The notes beneath the pieces are model-generated. The model was not told where the DNA came from. It was given only the letters and a program-made list of their open reading frames with translations, and did no database searches. A program made the position numbers and the translations under genes. Source: Actinomyces marmotae (GTDB taxonomy: Bacteria; Actinomycetota; Actinomycetes; Actinomycetales; Actinomycetaceae). From it: 64,000 nt of DNA. Shown piece by piece: positions 42,041-52,000 of this stretch. The first letter of the stretch is position 1. Each line of letters begins with the position of its first letter. The stretch is taken from contig NZ_CP053642.1 in assembly GCF_013177295.1 (NCBI RefSeq), positions 186,001 through 250,000 of the forward strand, read 5' to 3'.

Positions 42041-43528
42041 ATGCTCTCCCCTGATTCACTCCTGGGGTCGATCACCGCCCCTGGGCAGCAGACCAAGTCC
42101 CGCCCCCTGACCTGGCCCGTCCTGGCCTGGGGGCTGTGGGACTGGGGATCAGCCGCCTTCAACGCCGTCATCACGACCTTCGTCTTCGCGACCTACCTGG
42201 TCTCCTCGTCCTTCGGAGATCCCACCTCCAACCAGTCGCGGCTGTCCGCGGGCATGGCGGTCGCCGGCCTGCTCATCGCCCTGCTCGCCCCCGTCACGGG
42301 CCAGAGGGCCGATCGTGCCGGGCGGGCCGTCGCCTCCCTGGGGGTCTACACCGCGCTGGTCGTGGCCGTCTCCGCCGCGCTGTTCTTCGTCAAGCCCGAA
42401 CCCGGCTACCTGTGGCTGGGGATCGTGCTCATGGGGGTGGGCAACCTCTTCTTCGAGCTCGCTTCCGTCAACTACAACGGGCTGCTGTCCCATGTGACCT
42501 CCAAGGAGCGGATCGGCGCGGTCTCCGGGATCGGCTGGGGCATGGGCTACCTGGGCGGGATCGTCCTGCTGCTCGTGGTCTACGCGGGCCTTATCAGCCC
42601 CGAGGTCGGCTGGTTCGGCGTGACCAGCGCCGACGGCCTCAATGTCCGCGTGGCCATGCTCGTGGCCGCCGCCTGGTTCGGGATCTCGGCGATCCCGGTC
42701 CTGCTCACTCAGTCCAGCGCCGCCAGGCGGCGCCGTCGGCGCCAAGGCCCCGCGACGGGCGGCCCCGAGGCGGATGGCGCCAGCCGGATCCCCGGGAGGG
42801 GTGCGGAGCCCGTGGAGCCCGGGGACATCCCCGGCGCGGGAGGCCTCGCGGGCGCCGCTGGCGCTGGGCGCCACGAGTCGATCCTCGCGTCCTACCGGCA
42901 CCTGTGGCGCACCCTGCGCTCGCTGTACCGCTCCCACCCGAATGTCCTGCGGTTCCTCCTGGCCTCGGCGATCTTCCGGGACGGGCTCGCTGGGGTCTTC
43001 GCCTACGGCGGCATCGTCGCGCGCACCACCTTCGACTTCTCCGACGCCGAAGTCATCCAGTTCGCCGTCGCCGCCAACGTGGTGGCCGGCATCACCACGA
43101 TCGCCTGCGGGCGCCTCGACGACATCGTCGGGCCACGGCGGGTCATCATGGGCTCACTCGTCATCCTCGTCGTGGCCGGCAACGCCGTCTTCTTCCTCCA
43201 CGACGGCGGGAAGGCCGTGTTCTGGGCGCTCGGCCTGGCGCTGTCCGCCTGCGTGGGACCCGCCCAGTCGGCCTCCCGCACCTTCCTCGCCCGCCTCATC
43301 CCGGAGGGGCGCGAGGGCGAGATCTTCGGGTTGTACGCGACGACGGGGCGCGCCGCCTCCTTCCTCGCCCCCGCCCTGTACGGGGCGGCGATCTGGGTGG
43401 GCGCGCGCTTCGCGGGGCAGGGCTCCGGCTACTGGGGGATCCTCGGCATCATGACGGTGCTCATCGCCGGGCTCGTCCTGATGGCCGGGGTCAAGGACCC
43501 CGACGGCCACCTCCAGCATCTCGCCTGA
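42041..43528 (+). CDS. MFS transporter (UMF1/Atg22-like)
   Basis: The 495-residue protein has 12 predicted helices. WPVLAWGLWDWGSAAFNAVI at helix 1 and the long central loop (about 225-285, Gly/Arg-rich) match the UMF1/Atg22-like branch of the major facilitator superfamily. Substrates in this branch are poorly known; fungal Atg22 exports amino acids from vacuoles. TAGGCT lies 6 nt before the ATG. It stands alone between ispD and the convergent YbjQ-like gene. Confidence 0.85.
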   Translation: MLSPDSLLGSITAPGQQTKSRPLTWPVLAWGLWDWGSAAFNAVITTFVFATYLVSSSFGDPTSNQSRLSAGMAVAGLLIALLAPVTGQRADRAGRAVASLGVYTALVVAVSAALFFVKPEPGYLWLGIVLMGVGNLFFELASVNYNGLLSHVTSKERIGAVSGIGWGMGYLGGIVLLLVVYAGLISPEVGWFGVTSADGLNVRVAMLVAAAWFGISAIPVLLTQSSAARRRRRRQGPATGGPEADGASRIPGRGAEPVEPGDIPGAGGLAGAAGAGRHESILASYRHLWRTLRSLYRSHPNVLRFLLASAIFRDGLAGVFAYGGIVARTTFDFSDAEVIQFAVAANVVAGITTIACGRLDDIVGPRRVIMGSLVILVVAGNAVFFLHDGGKAVFWALGLALSACVGPAQSASRTFLARLIPEGREGEIFGLYATTGRAASFLAPALYGAAIWVGARFAGQGSGYWGILGIMTVLIAGLVLMAGVKDPDGHLQHLA

Positions 43529-43565
43529 CCGGGGCCGCCCGGGCCCCGGGCCGCTGCCCGGCGGG

Positions 43566-43934
43566 TCAGTAGCCGACGGCGCCCGCGGTGCCAGTGCCGG
43601 GGGCCTGCTGGACGGGGGTGAAGCGCACCGCCGTGCCGGAGGCCGTCACCATGAGCATGCCGTTGTCCGAGCCGAGCGTCTCGTAGTCGATATCGACACC
43701 GACGACGCCCTCGGCGCCGAGCTCGATGGCGCGCTGCACCATCTCCGCCAGGGCGGTCTCGCGGGCCTGGATGAGCTCGCGCTCATAGGACTCCGCGCGC
43801 CCGCCCACCATGTTGCGGAAGCCCGCGGCGATGTCCTTGAACATGTTGACCCCGGCGATGGTCTCCCCGCACACGACGCGCAGGTACTGGCTGACGGGGC
43901 ATCCCTCGACGGTGGGGGTGGTGGTGACGATCAT
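43566..43934 (-). CDS. YbjQ/UPF0145-family protein
   Basis: The 122-residue protein shows the family pattern [37 protein letters not shown] and [16 protein letters not shown]. YbjQ-like proteins form pentamers and are annotated as heavy-metal-binding domains, but their role is not established. The start is ATG 43934 with GAGGAAG upstream. It lies 65 bp from the SprT-like gene on the same strand. Confidence 0.88.
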   Translation of the reverse strand: MIVTTTPTVEGCPVSQYLRVVCGETIAGVNMFKDIAAGFRNMVGGRAESYERELIQARETALAEMVQRAIELGAEGVVGVDIDYETLGSDNGMLMVTASGTAVRFTPVQQAPGTGTAGAVGY

Positions 43935-43999
43935 CGTGCTTCCTCGGCGGGTTCGATCATGGTCTCGATGGCGGCGGCGCCCGCTGACGCGGCCCCGTG

Positions 44000-44560
44000 T
44001 CATCCTCGCCCAGTGGCGCCCCCACCGGCAACATCGCCCTTGGGGGAGGAGGCCCCATGCAGCATCAGCAGCGCCCGCTCGTACTCGGCGCTGATGCGCC
44101 CGGGCGCCACGGGGGAGCCGTCGAGCTCCCAGTTCAGCAGGTGCGCGGGATCGAAGCGCCTGGAGCAGCGCGCGCAGGACATCGGCCGACGAGGGCGGCG
44201 CATCCGGTTGACCGTGTGGCCCACCGGGCAGATGCCCACCCACCTGCCGGGCAGGCTCGGCGCGTCCGGGGCGACCAGCCGCCTGCCGCTCGCGCCCAGG
44301 CGCCGGGCCTCCGCCACCCACACGGCGTCGTGACCATGTGCCGGCCCCACCCGCGCGTGGGCGATCTCATGCAGGATCGTCTCGCGCGCTTCGGAGGGCG
44401 AGTAGAGGGCCATCAGCGCGCGCGACAGGGTGATGCGGCGCCGGGCGTGATCGGTCTGGCCCGCGCGGCGCCGGGCGCGGTCAAGGGCCAGCCCCCAATC
44501 GCCCAGCCCGTGCGCGTCCATGAGCTCGCGGGCGAGGGCCAGGGCGTCGTGAGGATCCAC
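44000..44560 (-). CDS. SprT-like zinc metallopeptidase
   Basis: The 186-residue protein has the HEIAH zincin motif (64-68) followed by [14 protein letters not shown] with a third His ligand, and a C-terminal zinc ribbon ([22 protein letters not shown], given here as Cys-x19-Cys-x2-Cys with a His). These are SprT/SprTN domain features; eukaryotic SPRTN cleaves DNA-protein crosslinks, bacterial roles are less clear. GTG 44560 is chosen as it lies 6 nt after TACCCT on the minus strand. A Gly-rich tail of 30 residues follows the ribbon. Confidence 0.8.
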   Translation of the reverse strand: MDPHDALALARELMDAHGLGDWGLALDRARRRAGQTDHARRRITLSRALMALYSPSEARETILHEIAHARVGPAHGHDAVWVAEARRLGASGRRLVAPDAPSLPGRWVGICPVGHTVNRMRRPRRPMSCARCSRRFDPAHLLNWELDGSPVAPGRISAEYERALLMLHGASSPKGDVAGGGATGRG

Positions 44561-44649
44561 GGGCCAAGGGTACGGCCGGCCCCCGCGGCCTTCGGGAGGC
44601 GGAGCCCTGACGCCTCGCGGACGTGAAGCCCCGCCCCGAGTATGGCAGC

Positions 44650-45615
44650 ATGAGGGCAGTGCCCCCCTCATCCCCCGGTTCCCGCCGTGACCAGCCCAGC
44701 GGCGCGGGCCAGCGCCCGAGCGCCTCGGCCCGCGCCCGTTCGCGCGCGCGGCGCCGTCGCCTGCTCAGCCCGCTGACCGTCCTCATTCTCTCCTTCCTCA
44801 TCACGGTGCTCGTCGCCGTCTTCGCCCTGTCCCTTGAGGGCCGGCTCGTGGTCCTCGGGACCGGAACGACCCCCACCCCCGAGGCCGCGGGGCCCGCGCC
44901 CGTCGTCCCGGACATGACGGGCTACACCCCCTCCCGCATCATCGACGACGAGGTCTTCTACGACTCCCAGGCCATGAGTGAGGAGGAGATTGCCGCCTTC
45001 ATCGCCAGGGTCAACAAGGGCTGCGTCCCGGGCCACGACGGCACGCCTTGCCTCGCCGACGCCGTCTTCCAAACCCAGACCCGCGAGGTCTCCAATGTCT
45101 GCCCCGGCGGCTACATCGCCGCCGAGGGGCAGAGCGCCGCCCGCATCATCTCCGGCGTCGCCTCGGCCTGCGGCATCAACCCCCGGGTCCTCCTCGTGCT
45201 CATCCAGAAGGAGCAGGGCCTCCTCACCGCCTCCGGCAGCCGTCTCACGGCCCGCGACTACGAGGCCGCCACCGGCTACGCCTGCCCCGATGGCGGCCAG
45301 TGCGACCCGGCTTTCGCCGGCTTCTTCGCCCAGCTGTACGGCGCCGCCGCGCAGTTCCAGCGCTACCGCCTCGACCCCGGCGGCTACTCCTTCGTCGCCG
45401 GGACGCCGACGACCATCGCTTACTCCCCGGACGCCTCCTGCGGGTCCGGGGAGGTCACGGCCGCCAACCAGGCCACCGCGGGGCTCTATGACTACACCCC
45501 CTATCTGGCCAACGACGCCGCCGCCTCCGGCGGGGATGACTGCACGACCTGGGGGAACTGGAACTTCTACGGCTACTACCGCACGTTCTTCGGCTCCCCT
45601 CTTATCACCGGCTGA
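44650..45615 (+). CDS. Secreted, membrane-anchored protein of unknown function
   Basis: The 321-residue protein has an Arg-rich cytoplasmic head, one membrane helix (about 38-62) and an extracellular domain with six or more cysteines. RIIDDEVFYDSQAMSEEEIAAF, PRVLLVLIQKEQGL and ATGYACPDGGQC are typical of secreted actinobacterial proteins often annotated hemagglutinin-like; the Gln-Lys-Glu-Gln segment resembles lysozyme-like helices, but I cannot show enzymatic activity. ATG 44650 lies 6 nt after GAGTAT. A strong terminator follows. Confidence 0.65.
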   Translation: MRAVPPSSPGSRRDQPSGAGQRPSASARARSRARRRRLLSPLTVLILSFLITVLVAVFALSLEGRLVVLGTGTTPTPEAAGPAPVVPDMTGYTPSRIIDDEVFYDSQAMSEEEIAAFIARVNKGCVPGHDGTPCLADAVFQTQTREVSNVCPGGYIAAEGQSAARIISGVASACGINPRVLLVLIQKEQGLLTASGSRLTARDYEAATGYACPDGGQCDPAFAGFFAQLYGAAAQFQRYRLDPGGYSFVAGTPTTIAYSPDASCGSGEVTAANQATAGLYDYTPYLANDAAASGGDDCTTWGNWNFYGYYRTFFGSPLITG

Positions 45616-45657
45616 CCGGCCCGGGCTGGAGGCGGCTGCCCTCCGCGCCCGGGCCGG
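45616..45657 (+). terminator. Hairpin after secreted protein gene
   Basis: CCGGCCCGGGC (45616-45626) and GCCCGGGCCGG (45647-45657) pair perfectly around a 20-nt loop directly after the stop, separating this gene from cls. Confidence 0.65.
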
Positions 45658-45711
45658 CGGTGCTCGCGGGATCGCCCCCTGCCATGGCCCGCCACGTGGC
45701 ATCATGCGCCC

Positions 45712-47310
45712 ATGAGGCTGATGACGCTCCCCACCTCCCTCGCCACCGCGTGGGTCGTCATCGAGTACGTCATCAAGATCATCGCCCTGGGGACCATCCC
45801 CGAGAACCGCCGCCCGTCGTCGTCGACGGCCTGGCTTATCCTCATCTTCCTCCTGCCCGTCGTCGGGCTCCCCCTCTACCTGCTCCTGGGCAGCCCGCGC
45901 GTGACCGGCAAGCGCTACCGCCAGCAGGTCGAGGTCAATGAGATGGCCCTGCGCTACACCGCGCACATGCCCGACGCCCCGCCCGGGGCCAGCGAGTCCA
46001 GGCACCTCGACTCGATCCTGCGCATGAACCGGCGCCTGACCGGACTGCCCTGCCTCACCGGGGAGGTCGTCGCCCTGCACGACGACTCCCAAGCCACCTA
46101 CGCCGCCATGGCCCGCGCCATTGACGGGGCCACCACCTCGGTGAGCGTCGAGTGCTACATCCAGTCCTGGGACGACGTCACCGACGTCTTCTACAGCGCC
46201 CTGGAGCGCGCCGCCGCCCGCGGCGTCAAGGTGCGCCTCCTGCTCGACCACCTGGGCAGCCGCAAGTACCCCGGTTGGAGGACCCTGGGCAGGCGGCTGA
46301 GCGCGGCGGGCATCGAGTGGTGGCTCATGATGCCCCTCCTGCCCTTCCGACTGCGCTGGCGCCGCCCCGACCTGCGCAATCACCGCAAACTCCTCATCAT
46401 CGACAATGAGCGGGCCTTTATCGGCTCCCACAACATCATCGACCCCACCTATCTGCTGCGCCGCAACCGCTGGGCGGGGCGCGTCTGGAAGGACCTCACC
46501 GTGGAGGTCACAGGAGCGATCGTCGCCGAGGCTCAGGCCGTCTTCGCCATGGACTGGCTCTTCGAGGCCGACGAGCTCCTCGACGTCTTCGCCCTGAGCC
46601 CCGCCCGCAAGCGCAAGCCCGGCGTCTCCCGGCCCGCCCACAAGCGCCCCACCTCCACCATCGCCGAGGCCCTGCCCGAGGCCATCCCCGAGGTGGGCCA
46701 GGGGCCCGCGCCCACCGTGGGCTCCGCCGCGCCCCGTCCCGGGCGGCCCGACGCCGTCGTCAACGCCATGCAGCTCGTGCCGTCCGGGCCCGGCTACCCC
46801 CTGGAGCCGAACCTGAGGATGTTCCTGTCCCTCATCCAGGGGGCCACCCGGCGGGTGTCCATCACCAGCCCCTACTTCATCCCCGACGAGGCGCTGCTGG
46901 CCGCGATTACCTCGGCCGCCTACCGGGGCGTGCGGGTGGAACTGTTCGTCGGCAAGGAGTCCGACCAGTTCATCGTCAACCACGCCCAGCGCTCCTACTA
47001 CCCGGCGCTGCTGGCCGCCGGGGTGCGGATCTTCCGCTACCCCCCGCCCACCGTCCTGCACTCCAAGTACATGACGGTGGACGGTGAGGTGGCGGTCATC
47101 GGCTCGTCCAACATGGACTTCCGCAGCTTCACCCTCAACTACGAGGTCATGCTGCTGGCCTTCGGCGGGGATCTCGACGACCTCCTGCGCGCCAATGATG
47201 ATGCCTACCGGGCCGTCTCCGAGGAGCTGACCGCAGAGCAGTGGGCCGCCGAGCCCCGCTACCTGCGTTACATCGACAATGTCTGCCGGCTCATGTCCTC
47301 GGTGCTGTGA
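45712..47310 (+). CDS. cls: Cardiolipin synthase
   Basis: The 532-residue enzyme has two N-terminal membrane helices (about 5-25 and 37-57) and two phospholipase D HKD motifs: HRKLLIIDNERAFIGSHN and HSKYMTVDGEVAVIGSSN. It condenses two phosphatidylglycerols into cardiolipin at the membrane. A Pro/Ala-rich loop of about 45 residues lies between the two halves. CATCAT is 6 nt before the ATG, fitting a leaderless start. Confidence 0.94.
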   Translation: MRLMTLPTSLATAWVVIEYVIKIIALGTIPENRRPSSSTAWLILIFLLPVVGLPLYLLLGSPRVTGKRYRQQVEVNEMALRYTAHMPDAPPGASESRHLDSILRMNRRLTGLPCLTGEVVALHDDSQATYAAMARAIDGATTSVSVECYIQSWDDVTDVFYSALERAAARGVKVRLLLDHLGSRKYPGWRTLGRRLSAAGIEWWLMMPLLPFRLRWRRPDLRNHRKLLIIDNERAFIGSHNIIDPTYLLRRNRWAGRVWKDLTVEVTGAIVAEAQAVFAMDWLFEADELLDVFALSPARKRKPGVSRPAHKRPTSTIAEALPEAIPEVGQGPAPTVGSAAPRPGRPDAVVNAMQLVPSGPGYPLEPNLRMFLSLIQGATRRVSITSPYFIPDEALLAAITSAAYRGVRVELFVGKESDQFIVNHAQRSYYPALLAAGVRIFRYPPPTVLHSKYMTVDGEVAVIGSSNMDFRSFTLNYEVMLLAFGGDLDDLLRANDDAYRAVSEELTAEQWAAEPRYLRYIDNVCRLMSSVL

Positions 47311-47500
47311 GACATTGAGCGGCGGGGCCCCGCGCTCCCCGCCCGCGCATCGCGGAATCGTGGTCTGCGACACGTCCGCCGGCTGTCCGGGACCCGCCGC
47401 AGGTGGGTGGGCCCTGAGTGGGTCGCACCGGCGCGGCCCCCAGGATTTTCCCAGGTTGGGGCCCATGCGCGCTCCGCGAGGCTATGGCAGCATCGGGACC

Positions 47501-48976
47501 ATGGCGAGACGCTGGCAGGTCATCACCGTGGAGCTCCTGGGCGGTCGCGGCATTGACCTCGACCCGCCCCCTGGGCGCGACCTCATCGCGCCGCCGTCGA
47601 CCACCTTCGCCGAACTCGCCCACGCCATCGACCTCGCCTTCGCCCGCTGGGATCGGGCCCACCACCACGAGTTCACCCTCGCGGATGGCACTCGCATCAT
47701 CGACGACGTCGCCCAGCGCGACCTCGCGGCCCGCGCCGCCACCGGCGGTCCCATCCTCGACCGCGTCCTGCCCGGCACCACCCAGGTCAAGCCGCTCCTG
47801 GAGCGCGGGGACACGATGCGCTACGTCTTCGACCTGTCCGACCGGTGGGTCTACCGTTGCGCCATCACCGACAAGATCAGCGTCGAGCGGCTCATCGGCC
47901 CCAGGATCACCGGCCCGCAGCCGATCCGCGGCTGGGGCGACCTGCCGGATCAGTACGGCCGGACCCGCCCCGACGCCGAGCGCCACCGGGGCGCGGGGAG
48001 CCGCCGCGTCGATGATGAGGGCGGTGGGGCCGGCGGGGCGCGGCCCGCACCCGAGGCCCTCGAATCGGGACCGAGCCGCCGCGCCCGCAGGGCCGCCGAG
48101 CGCGCCGGAGCCCCGGATCGCTGGGACCACCTGGGATGTGAGGGGCGTCGGGATCCGCGGGACGCGCGCGGCGAGCGGGGCCGCCCCCGGCACCTGGAGT
48201 TCCTGGAGGAGTTCGGCGCTCCCGTGGCCGAGCCCGTCGACGTCGGCGCGGTGCGCAGGGCCCGGGCCAGGCGCGATATCCCCTCGCTCGTGTCCGCCAT
48301 CACCGGCGCCGACTGCCGCCACGCCCTCCAGCAGGTCGGAGCCTGTCTGGCGGGCGCCTGGCGCTCCAGTGACGGGCCCGGCCACGCGCTGCGCGAGCCC
48401 ATGACCGCCGCGATGCTCTCCGCCATCACCCAGCTCGGGCTGCGCGGATGGCCCGGCGACGACGTCCTCGCCGAGCTGATCATGGCCCGGCTGCGTCAAG
48501 AGCGTCCCGCCGGCTCGCCCCTGCCGCTGCGCCTGGGAGCCCTGGTGACCTCCATCGCCGCCGCGGGGCAGCGCGACGGCGTCTGGCTGGACCTGGACAC
48601 CGGCGTCGTCTGGCCCGCCTCGATCCTCGCTGCCCGGGCCGGTCGGGACTGGGCGGGGCCGATCACCCCACCCGTCGAGGGTGATGCGGCGCTCGGGATC
48701 GCGCCCGGGCACCGCTGGCTCCACCTCGATGAGAGCGATCCGGGAACCGCGTGGTCCGATCGGCGCGCTTTTATCGCACATCTGGCCGGGGGCCGGTCCG
48801 AGGAGGAGATCATCAACGCCCGGGCCCTGAGGCGCGGCGCCGAGCGCGGGCCGGAGGCCTTCTACGCCGCCGTCGTCGATCGGGGGCTCGATTCCCTCTG
48901 GCTCACCTTCCGCGACGACCGTCGTTGGGGCAGGGCCCGGGCGGCGCTGGCCGCCGAGGGCCTGCGGCCGGCCTAA
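47501..48976 (+). CDS. pRiA4b ORF-3-like domain protein with unknown C-terminal region
   Basis: Of 491 residues, about 1-165 match the plasmid pRiA4b ORF-3 family pattern: WQVITVELLG, PPSTTFAELAHAIDLAFARW, HHHEFTLADG and MRYVFDLSDRWVYRC. A low-complexity linker (165-240) leads to a 250-residue C-terminal region I do not recognise, with GLRGWPGDDVLAELIMARL and a C-terminal helical repeat. The ORF-3 family is frequent on plasmids and mobile elements and has no firm function. ATG 47501 lies 7 nt after CAGCAT. The palindromic repeat R5 follows 21 bp past the stop. Confidence 0.65.
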   Translation: MARRWQVITVELLGGRGIDLDPPPGRDLIAPPSTTFAELAHAIDLAFARWDRAHHHEFTLADGTRIIDDVAQRDLAARAATGGPILDRVLPGTTQVKPLLERGDTMRYVFDLSDRWVYRCAITDKISVERLIGPRITGPQPIRGWGDLPDQYGRTRPDAERHRGAGSRRVDDEGGGAGGARPAPEALESGPSRRARRAAERAGAPDRWDHLGCEGRRDPRDARGERGRPRHLEFLEEFGAPVAEPVDVGAVRRARARRDIPSLVSAITGADCRHALQQVGACLAGAWRSSDGPGHALREPMTAAMLSAITQLGLRGWPGDDVLAELIMARLRQERPAGSPLPLRLGALVTSIAAAGQRDGVWLDLDTGVVWPASILAARAGRDWAGPITPPVEGDAALGIAPGHRWLHLDESDPGTAWSDRRAFIAHLAGGRSEEEIINARALRRGAERGPEAFYAAVVDRGLDSLWLTFRDDRRWGRARAALAAEGLRPA

Positions 48977-48997
48977 CGCCAGCCCGCCCCCTCCAGC

Positions 48998-49065
48998 GAG
49001 ACCGGTCGAAAATAGGAGCGAGACCGGTCCCGGAACCGGTCTCGCTCCTATTTTCGACCGGTCTC
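48998..49065. repeat. Palindromic repeat copy R5
   Basis: This compact copy has arms 48998-49029 and about 49034-49065, nearly identical to R1 (consensus core GAAAATAGGAGC), with a short CCGGA-type loop. It lies between two convergent genes and could terminate both. Confidence 0.9.
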
Positions 49066-49095
49066 GCTGATAGGGAGGGGTGATGGGCGGTGGGG

Positions 49096-52000
49096 TTAGA
49101 TGGTGGCGAGGAGCTTGGAGATGCGCTGGGGGCTGACCTTCTGGGAGGTCCCCAGCGTCTGGGCGAACAGGCTCACCCGCAACTCCTCCACCATCCACCG
49201 CGCCTCGGCCAGCGCCGCCTCGCGCGCCGCGTCCGGCGGGAGCGCCGCAGCCCGCTCACGCGCCCGCTCGACACCTGCCAGGGCCTCGCGCGCCTGGTAG
49301 GCCAGGGCCGCGTCCTGCGCCGCCGCCGACGGCGAGGAGGCCGCCCGCTCCACCCTCATCGCCAGCGCCTTCAGGTACCTGGGCAGGTGGCGCAACCGGC
49401 CGGTGGGCGTGGCGGTGATGAACCCATCGGCGATGAGCGCGGCGGCCTGCTCGCGCACCTCCTGCAGCGTGGTCAGCAGCGCGAGCGAGGCATGGGCGTC
49501 CACCGCGTCCTGAACCTCCCGCTGGGCCTCCAGCGCGCGCACCACGATGAGAGCGATCCGGTGGACCTCATCCTCCAGACCCTCGCGCATCGCCCCCGCG
49601 AGCTCATCGAAAGCGGCCTTCTCGCGCACCTCGGCGAGTCCCCGGCCAGTGCCGGAGGCCCACCGCTCGGCGACGGCGCGCGCCGCCGCCAACTGGAGGT
49701 CGGCCACCAGCGCCTCGGTGGACCGGTAAGGGCTCGCCGCGAGCGTCAGCGACTCCCTGCCGCTCCAGCGGCTCGTGATCCGGCCCGTCGGCAGCGCCAC
49801 GCGCGCCTGTGCCAGCGCGATCACACCGGCGGGGTGCTCCCGGCCCTGGGCGACGGCGTCGGACAGGATCGTCAGATCCGCGGTGGGGGCCGTGGGCTTG
49901 CCGGGGGTCACGCCCCCGCCGGCCCCGCCGCCCCCGCCGGGGCGCAGCCGGGCCGCGCCACCACTGGCCACCAGGGCCGGGTAGCCCCGCACGACGAGCC
50001 CGGCCGTGCCGGTGGACTCCACCGTGGTGGGTATCGTGGAGGAATCCGGGCCGATGAGTCCGGCCAGGCCGCTCGGCCACTCCTCCAGGCCCGCCCGCTC
50101 GGCCAGCCCCGCGCTCATGCCGGCGGACCCGGCGCCGCCCGCCTTCGGGCCAACCGGGCCCGCCGCACCCGTGGGATCGGCGCCGGCCCTGTGACCGCGT
50201 TGGCCGAGCCGCCCGGGGGCCTGCCGGCCCCGCCCCGCCTTCCCCGCTCCGGGGCCTCGTGATCCGCCGCCCCCGCCGGAGCGGGCCCGCGCCTCCTCCA
50301 TCGCCTGGGCGAGCGCCCCGCGCACCGCCGAGCGCACGGCCTCCTCGGTGCGCCCCGACAACCGCCTCCGCAGCGCCACGAGATCCTTGCCGCGCCCCAG
50401 GACCTTCCCTCGCGAGTCAAGCGCCACGAAGGCGATCGAGAGGTGATCGGGCAGGCGCTCAGCGGCCTCGGCCCAGTCGTCGTCGCTGATCTCCACCCCG
50501 CGCAGACGCCCCACCACCTGGGCGAAGGCCTCCTCGAAGGGAGTGTCCGGGCAGGAGGCCCCCGGCGGCGTCGGGTATTCCTCCCGCAGGACCGCCCACG
50601 CCTGCGCGCCCACATCCGGGGCGGGGACGAGCTGGCGGCGCACCCGCTTGGGGAGCGCTCGGATCGTGGCCACCACGAGCTCGGGGCGCATCCCCGGCAC
50701 GAGCCAGTCGAAGCCGGTCGGCTCCAGGCGCCCCAGCACCTCGATCGGCACCCGCACGGTGACGCCGTCATCATGGCGCCCCGGCTCGAAGACGTACTCC
50801 AGGCCCAGGGTCAGGTCCCCCTGCGTCCAGGTGTCCGGGTAGCCCGTGGCGTCGTCATCGCCGGGGAGCAGCAACTCTCGCGTGAAGTCCAGCAGGTCCG
50901 GGTGGCGGCCCCGCTCCCGCTTCCACCAGGCGTCGAAGTCGGCGGCGCCATGGACGTCCTCGGGCAGGCGGTCGTCGTAGAAGTCGAACAGCGCCTCGTC
51001 ACCGGCTAGCAGGCCGTGCACGCGGCGCCGCCGCTCCACATCCTCCAGCTCCTCGCGCAGCTCCCGGTTGCGCTCCACGAAGCCGTGCCGGGCGTGCCAG
51101 CCGCCCTCGACGAGCCCGGAGCGGATGAACATCTCCCGGGCCACCTGCCGCGCCGACTCCGTGCCCACCGACGCCAGCGTGGAGGGGCGGTCCGCCACGA
51201 GCGTCATCCCGTAGAGCATCACCCTCTCGTGGACCATCGCGGCCCCGTGGCGAGTGGACCAGTAGGGCTCGCCGTAGACGCGGCGCAGCAGGCCCGCCCG
51301 CTCGGCCGCCTCCTCGATCCACCGCTCATCGATCCTCGCCACGGTGCGCGCGAAGAGCCGGGAGGTCTCCACCAGCTCCGCCGTCATCACCCAGTCGTAG
51401 GTCTTACGGCGCAGCCCCGAGCCGGGCCAGATCGTGAAGCGCGTGCCCCTCGCCCCGGCGTACTCGCGGCGCCGCTCATCCCAGTTGCCCACATTGGACA
51501 GCAGTCCCACCAGCAGGGAGCGGTGGATGGCGTCGGCGTCGGGGGTGTCGGCGCTGCGGCCGAGCGCCACGACGGCGGCCGCCACATCCCCGTGGGCGAT
51601 CTGGGCGGCGTGCGAGCCGGGCTCCAGGGCCTCCCCGGCGGCGCGGATGGCGCGCGCCGTCGGCAACTCGACGGGGGAGGCGCTGAGCCCCAACTGCCGC
51701 GACATCTGCCGCAGTTGGGCGTGGACGTCCTGCCACTCGCGGATCCGCAGGTAGTGCAGGAACTCGGCGCGGCACATGCGCCGGAACGCCGAGCCGGACA
51801 GCTCCCGGGACTGCGTGCGCAGGTAGCGCCACAGGTTGAGGTAGGTCAGGAAATCGCTCGTGGGGTCGGCGAAGCGGCGGTGCAGGGCGTCGGAGGCCTC
51901 CTGCTTGTCCGCCGGGCGCTCGCGGACATCCTGGATGGACAGGGCGGCGACGATGACGAGCACCTCCCCGGCGCAGCCGAGCTCGCCGGCCTCCAGGAGC

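Noticed and set aside
44668..47466. A 930-codon minus-strand open frame across the secreted protein gene and cls
   Set aside because: It covers two conserved plus-strand genes and shows only low-complexity sequence; explained by codon bias.
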